Shown here: piece after piece, positions 7,170 to 16,624 of the stretch
How the letters are laid out: each line of letters begins with the position of its first letter
Position numbering within the stretch: the stretch's first letter is position 1
Assembly: GCA_049977145.1 (NCBI GenBank)
Contig: JBMFGW010000001.1
Location: 1 to 64,000, forward strand
DNA: 64,000 bases
Direction of reading: 5' to 3'
From: JAMDCX01 sp049977145
GTDB lineage: Bacteria; Planctomycetota; Phycisphaerae; WQYP01
The notes under the pieces: generated by a model
What the model was told of the DNA's origin: nothing
Database searches by the model: none
What the model saw: the letters and a program-made list of their open reading frames with translations, nothing else
Made by a program: the position numbers and the translations under genes

Positions 7170-9616
7170 TTTTCCTCTTCATCCTGGGTGGCGGAGGATG
7201 TGGCAACGGCCACGGCTAAAGGCCCCAAGGGTGCCAGAGGCTTAAGTCGCTCGGTATCCCGCTGCAGGGCCAATGCGTTATCCGGGACGGGTGCCGCACT
7301 GGCAATGCTGGTCAGTGAAGTACTATACGATTGTCGGTGCATATCGCGTTCAGTGGCACGATTGAAAACCACACCTTCAAGATGAGCGCCAACGGAAGCC
7401 AGATAATCGGCGGCGTGGCCGGAAAGATTACGGCTTTCACCGCGGGCCACCACCATCAAAACGCCGTCCGCCTGACTGGCCAGAAGCGCGGATTCCAGTG
7501 ACCCCAGCACCGGGCCGGTATCCACCAGCACCACATCATATCTCTCCTTGGCGCGCGCCAACATCGCGCGAATTGACGCCGGCGACATGCGGGCACCATG
7601 ATGCGCTTTAGCGCGGCCCAGCGGCAGCACATCCAAGTTACGAATTTTGGTATGGACCACACATTCGTCGAGCGGTTTGCCGGCAACGGCGTCCATAAGG
7701 CCGCGCTTGCTTAAGCGTTGCAATTGTAATGCTTTGTCCAGCATTTCCTGATCAATATATCTCAATTTCAGAAGTTCCGAGCCGACGGGACGTTTGGATT
7801 CGGCAGCGGCGGACAGCGCCTCTTTGAGTTGCTCGAGGGTAATCATTTTGTGCTTAACGAGAACCTCGCCAAGGCGTTGACTGCGGAGAATACCCATGCG
7901 ATCGGTCAATTGCCCGCCCACCACATCGGCGTCAATGAGCAATGTTTTCATCTCCGATGCGGCATAGGATATGCCCAAAGCCAAGATCATACTGGTTTTA
8001 CCGGTACCGGCGGTGGGGCTGGTGATAACCAGCGCCTGCGAAGAGTCCATGTTAGGACGCACCTGCAGCAATCCGCGGATGCGGTGGATGCTGCGCGCTC
8101 CGACAGCCAGTTCCAGGGGTGTGGCGGCACCATTGGAGGGCAATTGGGGTACTGCGCCCAAAATCCGGTAAGAATGCAAAGGAGTAATTTGCATATCCCC
8201 GACAGTGCGCAGACTGCCATGTAAAAAACCCCACAGCAGAATCACGCCGAAACCCAGCACGATGCCGCCCAGTCCAGCGGCGGCGGCGGCGGCCAGCCGC
8301 AGATGGCGTGACTTGGTGGTAGCGGCCGCCGGAAAATTACCAGTGCTTTCAACCCGGATACGCCCTCCAGTGGCGGATTCCATATTGATGGCGTCCATAC
8401 GGGATTTAATGGTGTGTAATTGCCGGCGCAGGTCCCGGCTTTGAGTTTGGAGATTTTGCACCTTGGCATAGAGACTGCCAAGTGCCAGTGTCTGAGCCTT
8501 GACAGATTCATACAAAATTCGCAATTGATGCTCCCGCGCCTGCAGCAAAGCCAGCGGCACGGGTCCTCCCGGCGTGGTGGGAGCAATGGCCGGACCTTTG
8601 CCCGCCAGGCTGGCCTGATAGGATCTTATTTCGTCACGCAGGGCCGCGAGGCTGGCTTGCAGGGTCATGATGCGTTGATTGTTGGGGCCGAGGCCGGAAA
8701 GTTCCAATTCTTTGATGGATTTTTTCAGCGCCAGAGCCTGCAGCTCAAATTGTGCAATCTGCGGGTCGTACACGGGAGCCAGCGGCGCAGTGGCGACTTT
8801 TTTCCCGCCCTTTTTTCCGGTGGCCGTACCGGAGCCGGATCCCGCTTTAGCCAACGCAATACGAGCTTCCTGCCACTGCGTATCGAGTTCATTCATCAGA
8901 CCGAGTTTATAATTATAAATGGTACCCAGACCATCAGCACCGTACTGACTGGAGAGCGCGGCGATCTGATCCTGATCGCTTTGCAGCTCATTTTGTAGAA
9001 CCGTCTGGCGATCACGCAAGGCATTGATCTGCAAGCTTTGGGTGGCGGAATCACCATGGCTATACAGTTGCCGGTATGCATCAATGACGGCATTGGCACC
9101 GATTTGCGCCACCACCGGATCCCGACTGGTGAAGGCAACATAAATCAGTTCATTACCGGACTTGTGGGTAACTGTTAATTCGGACGCAAATTTAGCTTTG
9201 GCGGCGGCGTCCATACCACGATGTAACGCCTGCCACTTAGGATTCTGCATGGCCAGATCAATGGTGCGCGAACTTTCAATTAACGCGGTTTGCGAATTGA
9301 TGTAGGCGCTGAACATGGGCATAGCTTCGTTCTGCGAGGTCGTGTACAAAATACGCGGCAGGTAGGGCAGGATACGCACTAATCCGACGCTTTTGTAGGT
9401 AAGTTGGACGTTTTTGTACGCCATGACGGTACCGGCGATCGCCAGCAGCAAACTCAGCAGAATGGCCCAGTGATAACGCCCCGTTAACAAGCGGTGGATC
9501 ACCAACAGAGGATTGGCCACAGGCTCGGCTGAATCCATAAAAGGGCCCGGTCCAGGCAGGGTTGCGGATCGCGTCATATCCGGCACATAAGCAACAGGTT
9601 CATTTTGCGGATTCAT
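7166..9616 (-). CDS. Wzz/BY-kinase-type polysaccharide co-polymerase with an inserted GspE-N-like module
   Basis: An 816-residue chain-length/autokinase protein. An N-terminal Wzz domain has spans at about 49-68 and 440-465 flanking a long periplasmic coiled-coil region. A cytoplasmic P-loop ATPase of the CpsD/Wzc type follows. Its Walker A (SPTAGTGKTS, ~530) and Walker A' (LLIDADVVGG) are intact, and VVLVDTGPVLGS is Walker B. Unusually, residues ~578-640, between A' and B, form two helical hairpins, RLGEVLV..MITLEQLKEAL and VGSELLK..YIDQEMLDKAL. This is the signature of the GspE/MshE N-terminal domain. The usual C-terminal tyrosine cluster is absent, with only one Tyr near the end. The start has a GGAG ribosome site and overlaps epsI by 17 bp. 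It probably controls polymerisation or export of the operon's glycan. Confidence 0.9.
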   Translation of the reverse strand: MNPQNEPVAYVPDMTRSATLPGPGPFMDSAEPVANPLLVIHRLLTGRYHWAILLSLLLAIAGTVMAYKNVQLTYKSVGLVRILPYLPRILYTTSQNEAMPMFSAYINSQTALIESSRTIDLAMQNPKWQALHRGMDAAAKAKFASELTVTHKSGNELIYVAFTSRDPVVAQIGANAVIDAYRQLYSHGDSATQSLQINALRDRQTVLQNELQSDQDQIAALSSQYGADGLGTIYNYKLGLMNELDTQWQEARIALAKAGSGSGTATGKKGGKKVATAPLAPVYDPQIAQFELQALALKKSIKELELSGLGPNNQRIMTLQASLAALRDEIRSYQASLAGKGPAIAPTTPGGPVPLALLQAREHQLRILYESVKAQTLALGSLYAKVQNLQTQSRDLRRQLHTIKSRMDAINMESATGGRIRVESTGNFPAAATTKSRHLRLAAAAAAGLGGIVLGFGVILLWGFLHGSLRTVGDMQITPLHSYRILGAVPQLPSNGAATPLELAVGARSIHRIRGLLQVRPNMDSSQALVITSPTAGTGKTSMILALGISYAASEMKTLLIDADVVGGQLTDRMGILRSQRLGEVLVKHKMITLEQLKEALSAAAESKRPVGSELLKLRYIDQEMLDKALQLQRLSKRGLMDAVAGKPLDECVVHTKIRNLDVLPLGRAKAHHGARMSPASIRAMLARAKERYDVVLVDTGPVLGSLESALLASQADGVLMVVARGESRNLSGHAADYLASVGAHLEGVVFNRATERDMHRQSYSTSLTSIASAAPVPDNALALQRDTERLKPLAPLGPLAVAVATSSATQDEEEK

Positions 9617-10328
9617 GAGACACTCCGTGTAAAATCGCGGTAATGAGTTTCCAATTGGCTCCGATCAGATCATGAAATACCCGCAGTCGATCGATCGGAA
9701 GCATATCTCCAGGCAGGGTTAATTCCACCTGCGCGGCCCCAAAAACACGTTCATTAAAACTGCCGGAATCATGAAGAAATTCGCGTTCGGTGGCGAGAAA
9801 TTTGCCATCCGGCATTACAAAAAAATCATCCACATATATATGCGATTCGGTATCAAATGCCCCACGATGGAATTTATACTCCATGCCGCAAATGGGCTGT
9901 TTTTGAATCACCCAGGTCATGGGTGTTGAGCGGTCCAGAACCCACCCGTTACCGGGATAGCAATTGGGCGGATAGTGGCCGGAAAGATTGCGGGTATCGG
10001 AACAATCAATCACCATCAGGGTGGCCTGCTCGCCGGTTTTGGTATTGACGAAACTGCGGCACAGGTCCACATTGGGCTGCAACAAATGGACCGCGGATTG
10101 CGGCAGCGGCACGTCCCGCCCATGCCAGGAACCAAACACTTTCGGCATCCGTTCCGCCAGCGCCTGGACATGGGCGAGATAATGTCCAGCCTGGGGCGGC
10201 GGCTTTTCAAAATAAGCGCGTCCTGCAATCGCCGCCAGCAAAACCACGCAGACGCAAGCGGGCGCCCAAGCAAGCAGGTGGAAGCGATGTGATGAGGTTG
10301 GGTAATATTTCGGCATAAATTTAACCAA
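9600..10328 (-). CDS. epsI: EpsI-family exosortase-associated protein
   Basis: A 242-residue protein of the EpsI (DUF3485) family that travels with exosortases, either as a separate gene or as their C-terminal domain. One membrane anchor lies at about 20-40, followed by a periplasmic domain with the family pattern: a W..R/GRD block near 70, a CYPGNGW-type motif near 120 (PPNCYPGNGW) and a tail including FHDLIGANW. It starts at TTG (10328), or at ATG 10316 four codons later. It sits between the exosortase and the BY-kinase gene, overlapping the latter. The function is unknown biochemically. A role in surface polymer or sorted-protein assembly is inferred from the family. Confidence 0.85.
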   Translation of the reverse strand: MVKFMPKYYPTSSHRFHLLAWAPACVCVVLLAAIAGRAYFEKPPPQAGHYLAHVQALAERMPKVFGSWHGRDVPLPQSAVHLLQPNVDLCRSFVNTKTGEQATLMVIDCSDTRNLSGHYPPNCYPGNGWVLDRSTPMTWVIQKQPICGMEYKFHRGAFDTESHIYVDDFFVMPDGKFLATEREFLHDSGSFNERVFGAAQVELTLPGDMLPIDRLRVFHDLIGANWKLITAILHGVSHESAK

Positions 10329-10439
10329 TGCAACGGTTGCGCCGTGGTGAAAGACGGCGTTGCGGCACGTTGAGATTGTTGGGCACGTCTTATTGCACGT
10401 ACAGGCGTACTTTCGGCCGCAACCGCGGCGACTTTTACC

Positions 10440-11342
10440 TCACTGATAAGCCAAGCCAAATGGGGCGACTGGCACCGACGCCCAGCGTAAGAGCCGCAGC
10501 ACCGCCCAGAATAGCAGGAATGCAACCGGCAGCATCAGCCAGCCGGCAATATTATGAAAGGTTTCCGCGGTAGCGTGGGGATACCGGCCAAAGACCCATA
10601 CCGTCGGCACGAGACGAATAATATTACATAACAGAGCCACGGCCGGGCTTAAAATCAGAAAAATAGATCTGGCCCAACGATTCATAGGCGTACTGAAGGC
10701 GAAGGTTGCCACAAGCACCATCAACGCAATGGCCATGCGCATGCCATCGCAGGCCTCCGCAATTTCCACTTTGACGCCATTGACAATCAGCACACTACCA
10801 GCGCGGGAAACGGATACTCCGATGATTTCCAGGACCTGCTGGCTGAGTAAAGCGCTGAAATGTTCCAGCGGTACCGTAATGGCCTGGCGCACGGTGGCTG
10901 GCACTGGCACCAGAAAAAGCAGCATCAGCAATGCAGGGAAAAACTTCCGGACGATATCCACGCCCAGAACGGCGATAACCGCGCCAAAGGCCATCAACAA
11001 CGACCCAAAGTGCCAGAATACCGCCATACCATGATCCACGCCAAAATTACTGGTGGCGGCACCAAGCAGCAGAATCACCGGTCCCAGCCAACGGCCAATC
11101 AGGTGGCATTCACGCCAGCGCAGGCGGCGTAAAAATACCAGCCAGGCAGCCAGAAACGGCACCAGGAGAATATGGCTGGAATCCTGATCGTCGATGGCGA
11201 TGGAAAAAATATCATGCCAAGCCCGGTGCTGAACCAGCATGGTCAGCAGTACGAGCACCGCTGCCGCCAGGAGATAGCCTGACTTAATACGGTCTCGCGG
11301 CGCGACGCGGTCCGGTTTTGTTGATGATGGGTAGATTGCCAT
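10440..11342 (-). CDS. xrt: Exosortase (PEP-CTERM sorting transpeptidase)
   Basis: A 300-residue polytopic membrane protein with about eight spans. It carries the exosortase catalytic set: Cys in AEACDGMRM (~196), Arg in NIIRLVPTVW (~242) and His in FHNIAGW (~263). The family recognises C-terminal PEP-CTERM tails and processes the protein during export. A candidate client in this window is the subtilase at 27596, which ends in PEP, a hydrophobic span and RR. The gene is followed by epsI after ~110 bp and preceded by a NusG-like gene. The subtype number of the exosortase cannot be set from sequence by eye. Confidence 0.93.
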   Translation of the reverse strand: MAIYPSSTKPDRVAPRDRIKSGYLLAAAVLVLLTMLVQHRAWHDIFSIAIDDQDSSHILLVPFLAAWLVFLRRLRWRECHLIGRWLGPVILLLGAATSNFGVDHGMAVFWHFGSLLMAFGAVIAVLGVDIVRKFFPALLMLLFLVPVPATVRQAITVPLEHFSALLSQQVLEIIGVSVSRAGSVLIVNGVKVEIAEACDGMRMAIALMVLVATFAFSTPMNRWARSIFLILSPAVALLCNIIRLVPTVWVFGRYPHATAETFHNIAGWLMLPVAFLLFWAVLRLLRWASVPVAPFGLAYQ

Positions 11343-11455
11343 TATATTTTTCCAAAGCTCCGCTATTGTCGCTTGCGCTAAATTTTAGCGTACAAGGATC
11401 AAGGGAACGTTATTCCCCGAGGTTGCGGCGTAATTTACACACTGGGTCGGTTTTA

Positions 11456-12127
11456 TTACGCCGCCCTAATTCCGCCTTTGCTTTTCTCCACCGCCGGAAC
11501 ATCATCCAGGATGACCAGCAGATCCGTATCGACCTCCACACTGATGGCCTGACCAAGGATATCAACCTGCAAAATCAGGCGATCACATTTCAGGCGACTT
11601 TCCACGACACCACGGACGCCCTGCAACGGACCGGATTTGACCTCAACGCGTACCCCCGCCACAAGCTGCGGATGGCGATCAAACGGTTGATCCGTCCGCA
11701 AAGCCCGCATCAGGCTGCGCAATTCCTCTTCAATCCTGGCCTGGTCAAAGACCGGAATAATTCGCACGAGCCGATTGGTACGATCCGCAGCATACGCATC
11801 CTGCGCCGAACCACGGATAAAAACATAGCCAGGAAACAAGGGCAATTCTGATTTTATTTTACGCTTACCATAGTACGTTGTTTTGGATACAAGTGGCAGA
11901 AGATGTTCAACATTGTGTTGTCGATAAAAATCGGCAACAACCTTCTCCTGTCGGCTTTTCGTATGCAGAACGAACCATTTACGTAGATCGGTGGGTGGCA
12001 TTACATTCCGCGGTGCAGCCACATTGGCAGTTTCAGTTGGCGCCGGCGTATCATCGGCGTATTGCAAACACGAGACCAAATCCGGACGTTCCGTCGGCAA
12101 AGCGGGAACTTTAATTAATTCATCCAT
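11456..12127 (-). CDS. NusG-family operon-specific antiterminator (UpxY/RfaH/LoaP-like)
   Basis: A transcription elongation factor paralogue at the head of the polysaccharide operon, the usual place for specialised NusG proteins that help polymerase read through long EPS operons. The NGN domain starts at RKWFVLHTKSRQEKV and includes LFPGYVFIR. The C-terminal KOW domain is seen in VAGVRVEVKSGPLQGVRGVV. The start is uncertain. The frame stays open to 12478 and would add a hydrophobic leader-like stretch that makes little sense on a cytosolic factor. ATG 12127 gives 223 residues, and ATG 12001 gives 181, closest to the family's usual size. The domain call is firm. Confidence 0.85.
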   Translation of the reverse strand: MDELIKVPALPTERPDLVSCLQYADDTPAPTETANVAAPRNVMPPTDLRKWFVLHTKSRQEKVVADFYRQHNVEHLLPLVSKTTYYGKRKIKSELPLFPGYVFIRGSAQDAYAADRTNRLVRIIPVFDQARIEEELRSLMRALRTDQPFDRHPQLVAGVRVEVKSGPLQGVRGVVESRLKCDRLILQVDILGQAISVEVDTDLLVILDDVPAVEKSKGGIRAA

Positions 12128-12478
12128 CCTATTCGGCCCTGTCACCACTTCGCGTCCCTTTCCGTCTTCCTTATTTTCGATTTGTCGGCAGGACATAACT
12201 TCCTCTGCTAATGGACTTCGTTGAAGTATTCGGACATTCACGCCGCGTGCCTTTAACTTTATCGGTTCAAGTACCAAATAAACATCACGAATTTCGGACT
12301 TTGGCGGTAAAGCTGCCGTGCCGTGGCCGACCACTTGCGGGTCTACTAGAAAGTTCCGACCATGCCACAACTTCAGCCCGGCTGATTCTTGATCGGCACG
12401 CGGCATACCACTCGCTAAAAAAATAATGAAGATAACACCTATCCAAAAATTCTTGCCTCTGGGATTTCCACTCATCAA

Positions 12479-12824
12479 AAGCCCGGCCAGTAGCCGTGCA
12501 GTCTTACCAGTAAAATTATAGCCGCATCACAGTTTGAAACACAATTGGACGAGGAAGGATACCCCTGGCCCGATGAAAATCTTTAGGTTTCGCGCATTTT
12601 TCATAGGCTATTGGGATACACAATCTGCTACGCAACGGCAGCGAGAGGTTCTACCGCTACCTACTATGGCGGGCAGGATGACCGCCCCCCCACTGCCATC
12701 GGTATTGCGTTTTCATCAGGCCAGGATGGCTCGACAGGCATACCGGCACGCGTAGGCTCGCTTTTGACGGGTAAAACGCCTATACTACCGGCCTGTTTTT
12801 TACTTGGACTCTGGAGCGTATAAA
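12479..12824. other. Divergent intergenic region
   Basis: About 350 bp between the minus-strand NusG-like gene and the plus-strand TPR gene. It should hold both promoters. I see only weak candidates, such as TATACT at about 12780 without a well-spaced -35, and a short GGCGG/CCGCC hairpin near 12670. No RNA gene is recognised. Confidence 0.4.
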
Positions 12825-13502
12825 ATGAAAGCGGAGGAACGCCACGAACTGCAACAGAATGATCTGGTGGGAGGGGTGGCTGGATTATATTTATTTATTC
12901 GTAAATATGGAATTTACGTCCTGCTTGGCATTGCAATAATTATCCTAATTATTGAATTGATCCAACTGCACAAAGCAAATCAGCAGCGTCAGGTGGAAGA
13001 GGCGGCGATTGCATTGCAGCAGGCGCAAACGCCGCGGCAAATCCAGAATACCGTTCTTAACAATTACCACATGCCAGCAATTGCGGCGCAAGCGTATATC
13101 CGGATCGGGGATTTTTATCTGAATCTTATTACGTTGGGAAATCCCGCCAAAGGCATTGCCAATGTCAAGGCGACCAAAGCCCAATCGATTACTGCGGCGG
13201 AACAGGCGTTCCAAGCGGTCATTACCAAGTTTCCCAAGCAGACGCTATCCGTCGCCCGGGCAAAACTGGGCTTGGCTCTGGCGTACGAAGATGCGGGCCA
13301 ATGGGCCAAGGCCGCCATTATTTACCGTGAATTTACAAAGGCAAACGCCGGTACCTTGGCTAAGTCGTTGGCACCCTTGGCACAGTATCGACTGGATCAT
13401 CTAAAACAGTGGGCGCAACCCGTACTGGTTGGGCCAGCGCAGAAACAGGTAGCAAAACAAGCGGCACCGGCCGCAGCCGCAAAACCGCAAAAAGTGAAAT
13501 GA
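12825..13502 (+). CDS. Membrane-anchored TPR protein (YfgM-like architecture)
   Basis: A 225-residue protein with a short cytoplasmic N-terminus, one membrane span at about 28-46 (YVLLGIAIIILIIELIQL), and then helical repeats including a clear TPR pair near 120-185 (LGLALAYEDAGQWAKAAIIY). The lysine/alanine-rich tail is probably disordered. This matches the layout of YfgM/TolA-region TPR proteins, which assist periplasmic folding, but sequence by eye cannot prove orthology. The start is set at ATG 12825, with a CTGGAG ribosome site nine bases upstream. An upstream in-frame start at 12804 lacks one. Confidence 0.75.
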   Translation: MKAEERHELQQNDLVGGVAGLYLFIRKYGIYVLLGIAIIILIIELIQLHKANQQRQVEEAAIALQQAQTPRQIQNTVLNNYHMPAIAAQAYIRIGDFYLNLITLGNPAKGIANVKATKAQSITAAEQAFQAVITKFPKQTLSVARAKLGLALAYEDAGQWAKAAIIYREFTKANAGTLAKSLAPLAQYRLDHLKQWAQPVLVGPAQKQVAKQAAPAAAAKPQKVK

Positions 13503-13585
13503 TGTATCTGGAATTTATCACTATTTATGGCTACATTACCAAGGTACTGGCGGAGTAGCTTCCGTCGGCGGCGGCGGAGGCTTAC

Positions 13586-15013
13586 TTGACGACCAGCTAT
13601 CGGCTTTTAAGTGTTTTAATGCCCATTTACAATGAATCGCGCACGCTGCGCACCATTGTGGGGCGTGTGCTTTCCGCGCCCTGTCCGCTGGCCATTGAGT
13701 TAATCTGCGTGGATGATTGCAGCGGCGATAGTTCTTGGGACATTTTGCGGGAAATCGCCGCCGCCGATCCACGCGTGCGGATTTTTCGGCATGATAAAAA
13801 CTCCGGCAAGGCGGCGGCCATTCGCACCGCCATCTCCCATGTCACAGGTGATATTGTGCTGATTCAGGATGCGGATTTGGAATATGATCCGCGCGATTTT
13901 GCGGCACTGCTGGCGCCAATTGTGGAGGGTAAGGCTGATGCGGTTTTTGGGTCGCGGTTCGCTTTTTCCGGCCAACGGCGTGTGCTGCTGTTTTGGCATG
14001 CCGTAGCCAATAGAATTCTTACGCTGCTGACCAACATGTTTTTGGATTTGAACCTCACGGACATGGAGACATGTTATAAGGCGGTGCGGGCGGATATTTT
14101 GCGGCAGACACCTTTGCGGGCACAGCGTTTTGGCATTGAGCCGGAGATCACCGCCCGTCTGGCCCAGTGGGGCATACGTATTTATGAAGTTCCCATCAGT
14201 TACCACGGGCGTACCGCCGCCGAGGGGAAAAAAATCGGCTTTCAGGACGCGGTTGAAGCGTTGACCACGCTGCTGAAGTGCTGCTTTCTGGACACCCGTT
14301 TCACCACCAATGATGAGTATTTTCTGTTGCAGACTTTTCGCCGCACGCCCAAAGTCAACCGGTGGAATTTTGAGAAATTCCGTTGCTTTCTTGGATCCCG
14401 CGTACTGGAAACGGGTTGCGGTATCGGCAATTTTGCGGAACTGCTGCTGGATCGACCGCGACTGATCTGCACCGATGCCAACGATTTTTTTGTGGAAATG
14501 ACCAGACGTCGGTTTGGCCACCTTGAGAACATTCGGGTACTACAGGCGAACATCGCCGATCCAACTGTGGAATTGGATCTCCGTAATGAACATATTGATA
14601 CCGTGGTATGTCTGAACATGTTGGAGCATATTGCGGATGACACGCTGGCCTTACGGAGATTTCATGAGCTTCTTGAGCCTGGCGGAAGAATCATTGTGCT
14701 GGTACCGGCCAATCCGAACCTGATGAGTCCCTGCGATCAGGCCCTGGGGCACCGGCGGCGTTACACGCAGGAATTGTTGTGTTCTAAAATGACCGCGGCA
14801 GGATTCATCATTCGCCACAGCACCCAGTACAACACGCTGGGCGCCTGGGCGTGGCGCTGCAACATGTGGCGCGGCCGCAACACGTTAAGCGCCCGGCAGA
14901 TCAAGATTTTTCAATGGCTGCTGCCGCTGGCCAAGGCGCTGGACGCGTTACCTATTGGAGGCGGATTAAGCATTCTGGCGGTGGGGGAAAAGGACCAAAC
15001 CGGTAAGACGTAA
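13586..15013 (+). CDS. Fused family-2 glycosyltransferase and SAM methyltransferase
   Basis: A 475-residue two-domain enzyme. Residues ~1-230 are a GT-A fold family-2 glycosyltransferase of the dolichol-phosphate-mannose-synthase type: LMPIYNESRTLR at the start, CVDDCSGDSSW, and the metal-binding IQDADLEYDP. No membrane span follows. Residues ~255-470 are a class I methyltransferase with motif I LETGCGIGNF (~273), a CTDAND acidic strand end and VVCLNMLEHI. A polyprenyl-phosphate sugar transferase followed by sugar or lipid methylation is plausible. The start is TTG 13586, supported by GGCGGAGG eight bases upstream. It follows the TPR gene by 83 bp. Domain calls are firm. The substrate is unknown. 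Confidence 0.9.
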   Translation: MTTSYRLLSVLMPIYNESRTLRTIVGRVLSAPCPLAIELICVDDCSGDSSWDILREIAAADPRVRIFRHDKNSGKAAAIRTAISHVTGDIVLIQDADLEYDPRDFAALLAPIVEGKADAVFGSRFAFSGQRRVLLFWHAVANRILTLLTNMFLDLNLTDMETCYKAVRADILRQTPLRAQRFGIEPEITARLAQWGIRIYEVPISYHGRTAAEGKKIGFQDAVEALTTLLKCCFLDTRFTTNDEYFLLQTFRRTPKVNRWNFEKFRCFLGSRVLETGCGIGNFAELLLDRPRLICTDANDFFVEMTRRRFGHLENIRVLQANIADPTVELDLRNEHIDTVVCLNMLEHIADDTLALRRFHELLEPGGRIIVLVPANPNLMSPCDQALGHRRRYTQELLCSKMTAAGFIIRHSTQYNTLGAWAWRCNMWRGRNTLSARQIKIFQWLLPLAKALDALPIGGGLSILAVGEKDQTGKT

Positions 15014-15111
15014 ACCTTGCAGACGCGGTGGGTGTCCATGCCGGTAAGTTGTACCGGGGTACGGTATGCTCTAACATGTAATCGGATGTTTTAACGGAAA
15101 GGATGTGATCC

Positions 15112-16620
15112 ATGCCGGAAACGGAAATTGCGCAGGTTGGTTTAATTGGTCTGGCGGTTATGGGGAAAAATCTGGCCCTTAATATTGCCGATCATGGCTT
15201 TAATATTGCGGTGTTTAATCGCACTACCATGGTGACGCAGGAATTTATCACCGAGAATCCCAATACGCCGGGAAAAATTATTGGATGTGCCACGCTGCGC
15301 GATTTTGTGCGCGCTATTAAATCACCACGCGTAATTATTATTCTGATAAAAGCCGGAGCGGCGGTGGATGCGGTAACGCAGCAACTCATTGATGCCGGCG
15401 TGGATAAAAATGATCTGGTCGTGGATGCCGGGAACAGCCTATGGACTGATACTATCCGACGTGAGAGGCAGTACGCGGAAAAACTTAAATTTTTCGGCTC
15501 CGGCGTCTCGGGCGGTGAGCTGGGGGCGCGGTTTGGGCCGTCGCTTATGCCCGGAGGCGATCCGGATTCCTGGCGGCATCTACAACCAATCTGGGAAGCA
15601 ATCGCGGCGAAGGTTGATCCGGCCACCGGTAAGCCGATTCCCGGCGCGGAGCCGGGCAAGCCGGTGGTAAGCGGCGTACCGTGTACCGCTTATATCGGGC
15701 CGAATGGAGCGGGGCATTATGTCAAAATGGTTCACAACGGTATTGAATATGTAGACATGCAACTGATCAGCGAAGCTTATTTTCTGCTCCGGCAACTGCT
15801 GCACCTCACGCCGCCGGAAATTGCGGACATTTTTCGGCAATGGAATAAAACGGAACTGGATTCCTACCTTATTGAAATCACCGCGGATATATTACAACAG
15901 CGGGATCCATCCCGCCCACGCAAATACCTTGTCGACAGCATTCTGGATGCCGCCGGCCAGAAGGGCACCGGCAAATGGACCGCGTCGAGCGCTCTGGACC
16001 TGGGTGTTCCGGCCAATTCAATTGCCGAAGCGGTCTTCGCCCGTTGTATGAGCGCCTTAAAGGAACAGCGTGTAGCGGCAGCGAAAAAACTTCCTGGTCC
16101 GAAGGTGGCGCGGCAAAAGCATGGGAAAAAAATTATTGAGTCGATTCGGCAAGCACTTTACTGCTCCAAAATCGGGGCATACGCGCAAGGCTTTCAGCTG
16201 ATGTCTGAAGCACAACGGGAGTATCAATGGAAACTTGAATTTGGCACCATCGCCAGCATCTGGCGCGGCGGTTGCATTATCCGCGCAGGTTTTCTGCAGA
16301 AGATCACCGAAGCCTATCAACGCGATGGGGAACTGGTCAATCTGCTGATGGATCCCTATTTCCGCAAACAACTTCAAAAGGGGCAGGAACAGTGGCGAAC
16401 TATTGTGGCAATGGCAGCCCAGCATGGAATTGCCGCCCCCGCGTTTATGTCGGCTCTGGCCTACTATGATGGGTATCGCACGGCAGTGTTACCCGCCAGC
16501 CTGATCCAGGCGCAAAGAGATTATTTTGGGGCCCATACTTACGAGCGTGTGGATCAACCGCGTGGCAAATTTTTTCATCTTGATTGGCCCGATAGTCAAC
16601 GACCGCAGGTGGAGGCATAA
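15112..16620 (+). CDS. gnd: 6-phosphogluconate dehydrogenase, decarboxylating
   Basis: Oxidises and decarboxylates 6-phosphogluconate to ribulose 5-phosphate with NADP+ in the cytosolic pentose phosphate pathway. Visible features are the N-terminal dinucleotide fold GLIGLAVMGKNLALNIADHG, the substrate motif SGVSGGELGARFGPSLMPGG (~125-145), the catalytic-lysine motif GHYVKMVHNGIEY, KGTGKWT and RGGCIIRAGFL. At 502 residues it is slightly longer than the usual ~470-480. An AAAGGAT ribosome site precedes ATG 15112. Its stop is only four bases from the convergent mreC stop. Confidence 0.97.
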   Translation: MPETEIAQVGLIGLAVMGKNLALNIADHGFNIAVFNRTTMVTQEFITENPNTPGKIIGCATLRDFVRAIKSPRVIIILIKAGAAVDAVTQQLIDAGVDKNDLVVDAGNSLWTDTIRRERQYAEKLKFFGSGVSGGELGARFGPSLMPGGDPDSWRHLQPIWEAIAAKVDPATGKPIPGAEPGKPVVSGVPCTAYIGPNGAGHYVKMVHNGIEYVDMQLISEAYFLLRQLLHLTPPEIADIFRQWNKTELDSYLIEITADILQQRDPSRPRKYLVDSILDAAGQKGTGKWTASSALDLGVPANSIAEAVFARCMSALKEQRVAAAKKLPGPKVARQKHGKKIIESIRQALYCSKIGAYAQGFQLMSEAQREYQWKLEFGTIASIWRGGCIIRAGFLQKITEAYQRDGELVNLLMDPYFRKQLQKGQEQWRTIVAMAAQHGIAAPAFMSALAYYDGYRTAVLPASLIQAQRDYFGAHTYERVDQPRGKFFHLDWPDSQRPQVEA

Positions 16621-16624
16621 AGCG

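Noticed and set aside
12640..12665. Possible ops/JUMPstart element (GGTAGCGGTAG on the minus strand) before the NusG-like gene
   Set aside because: It only partly matches GGCGGTAGCNT and lies upstream of the antiterminator gene itself, so the match may be chance.
13700..14521. 273-codon frame antisense to the glycosyltransferase fusion
   Set aside because: It is the opposite strand of firmly assigned GT2 and methyltransferase motifs, with no independent support.
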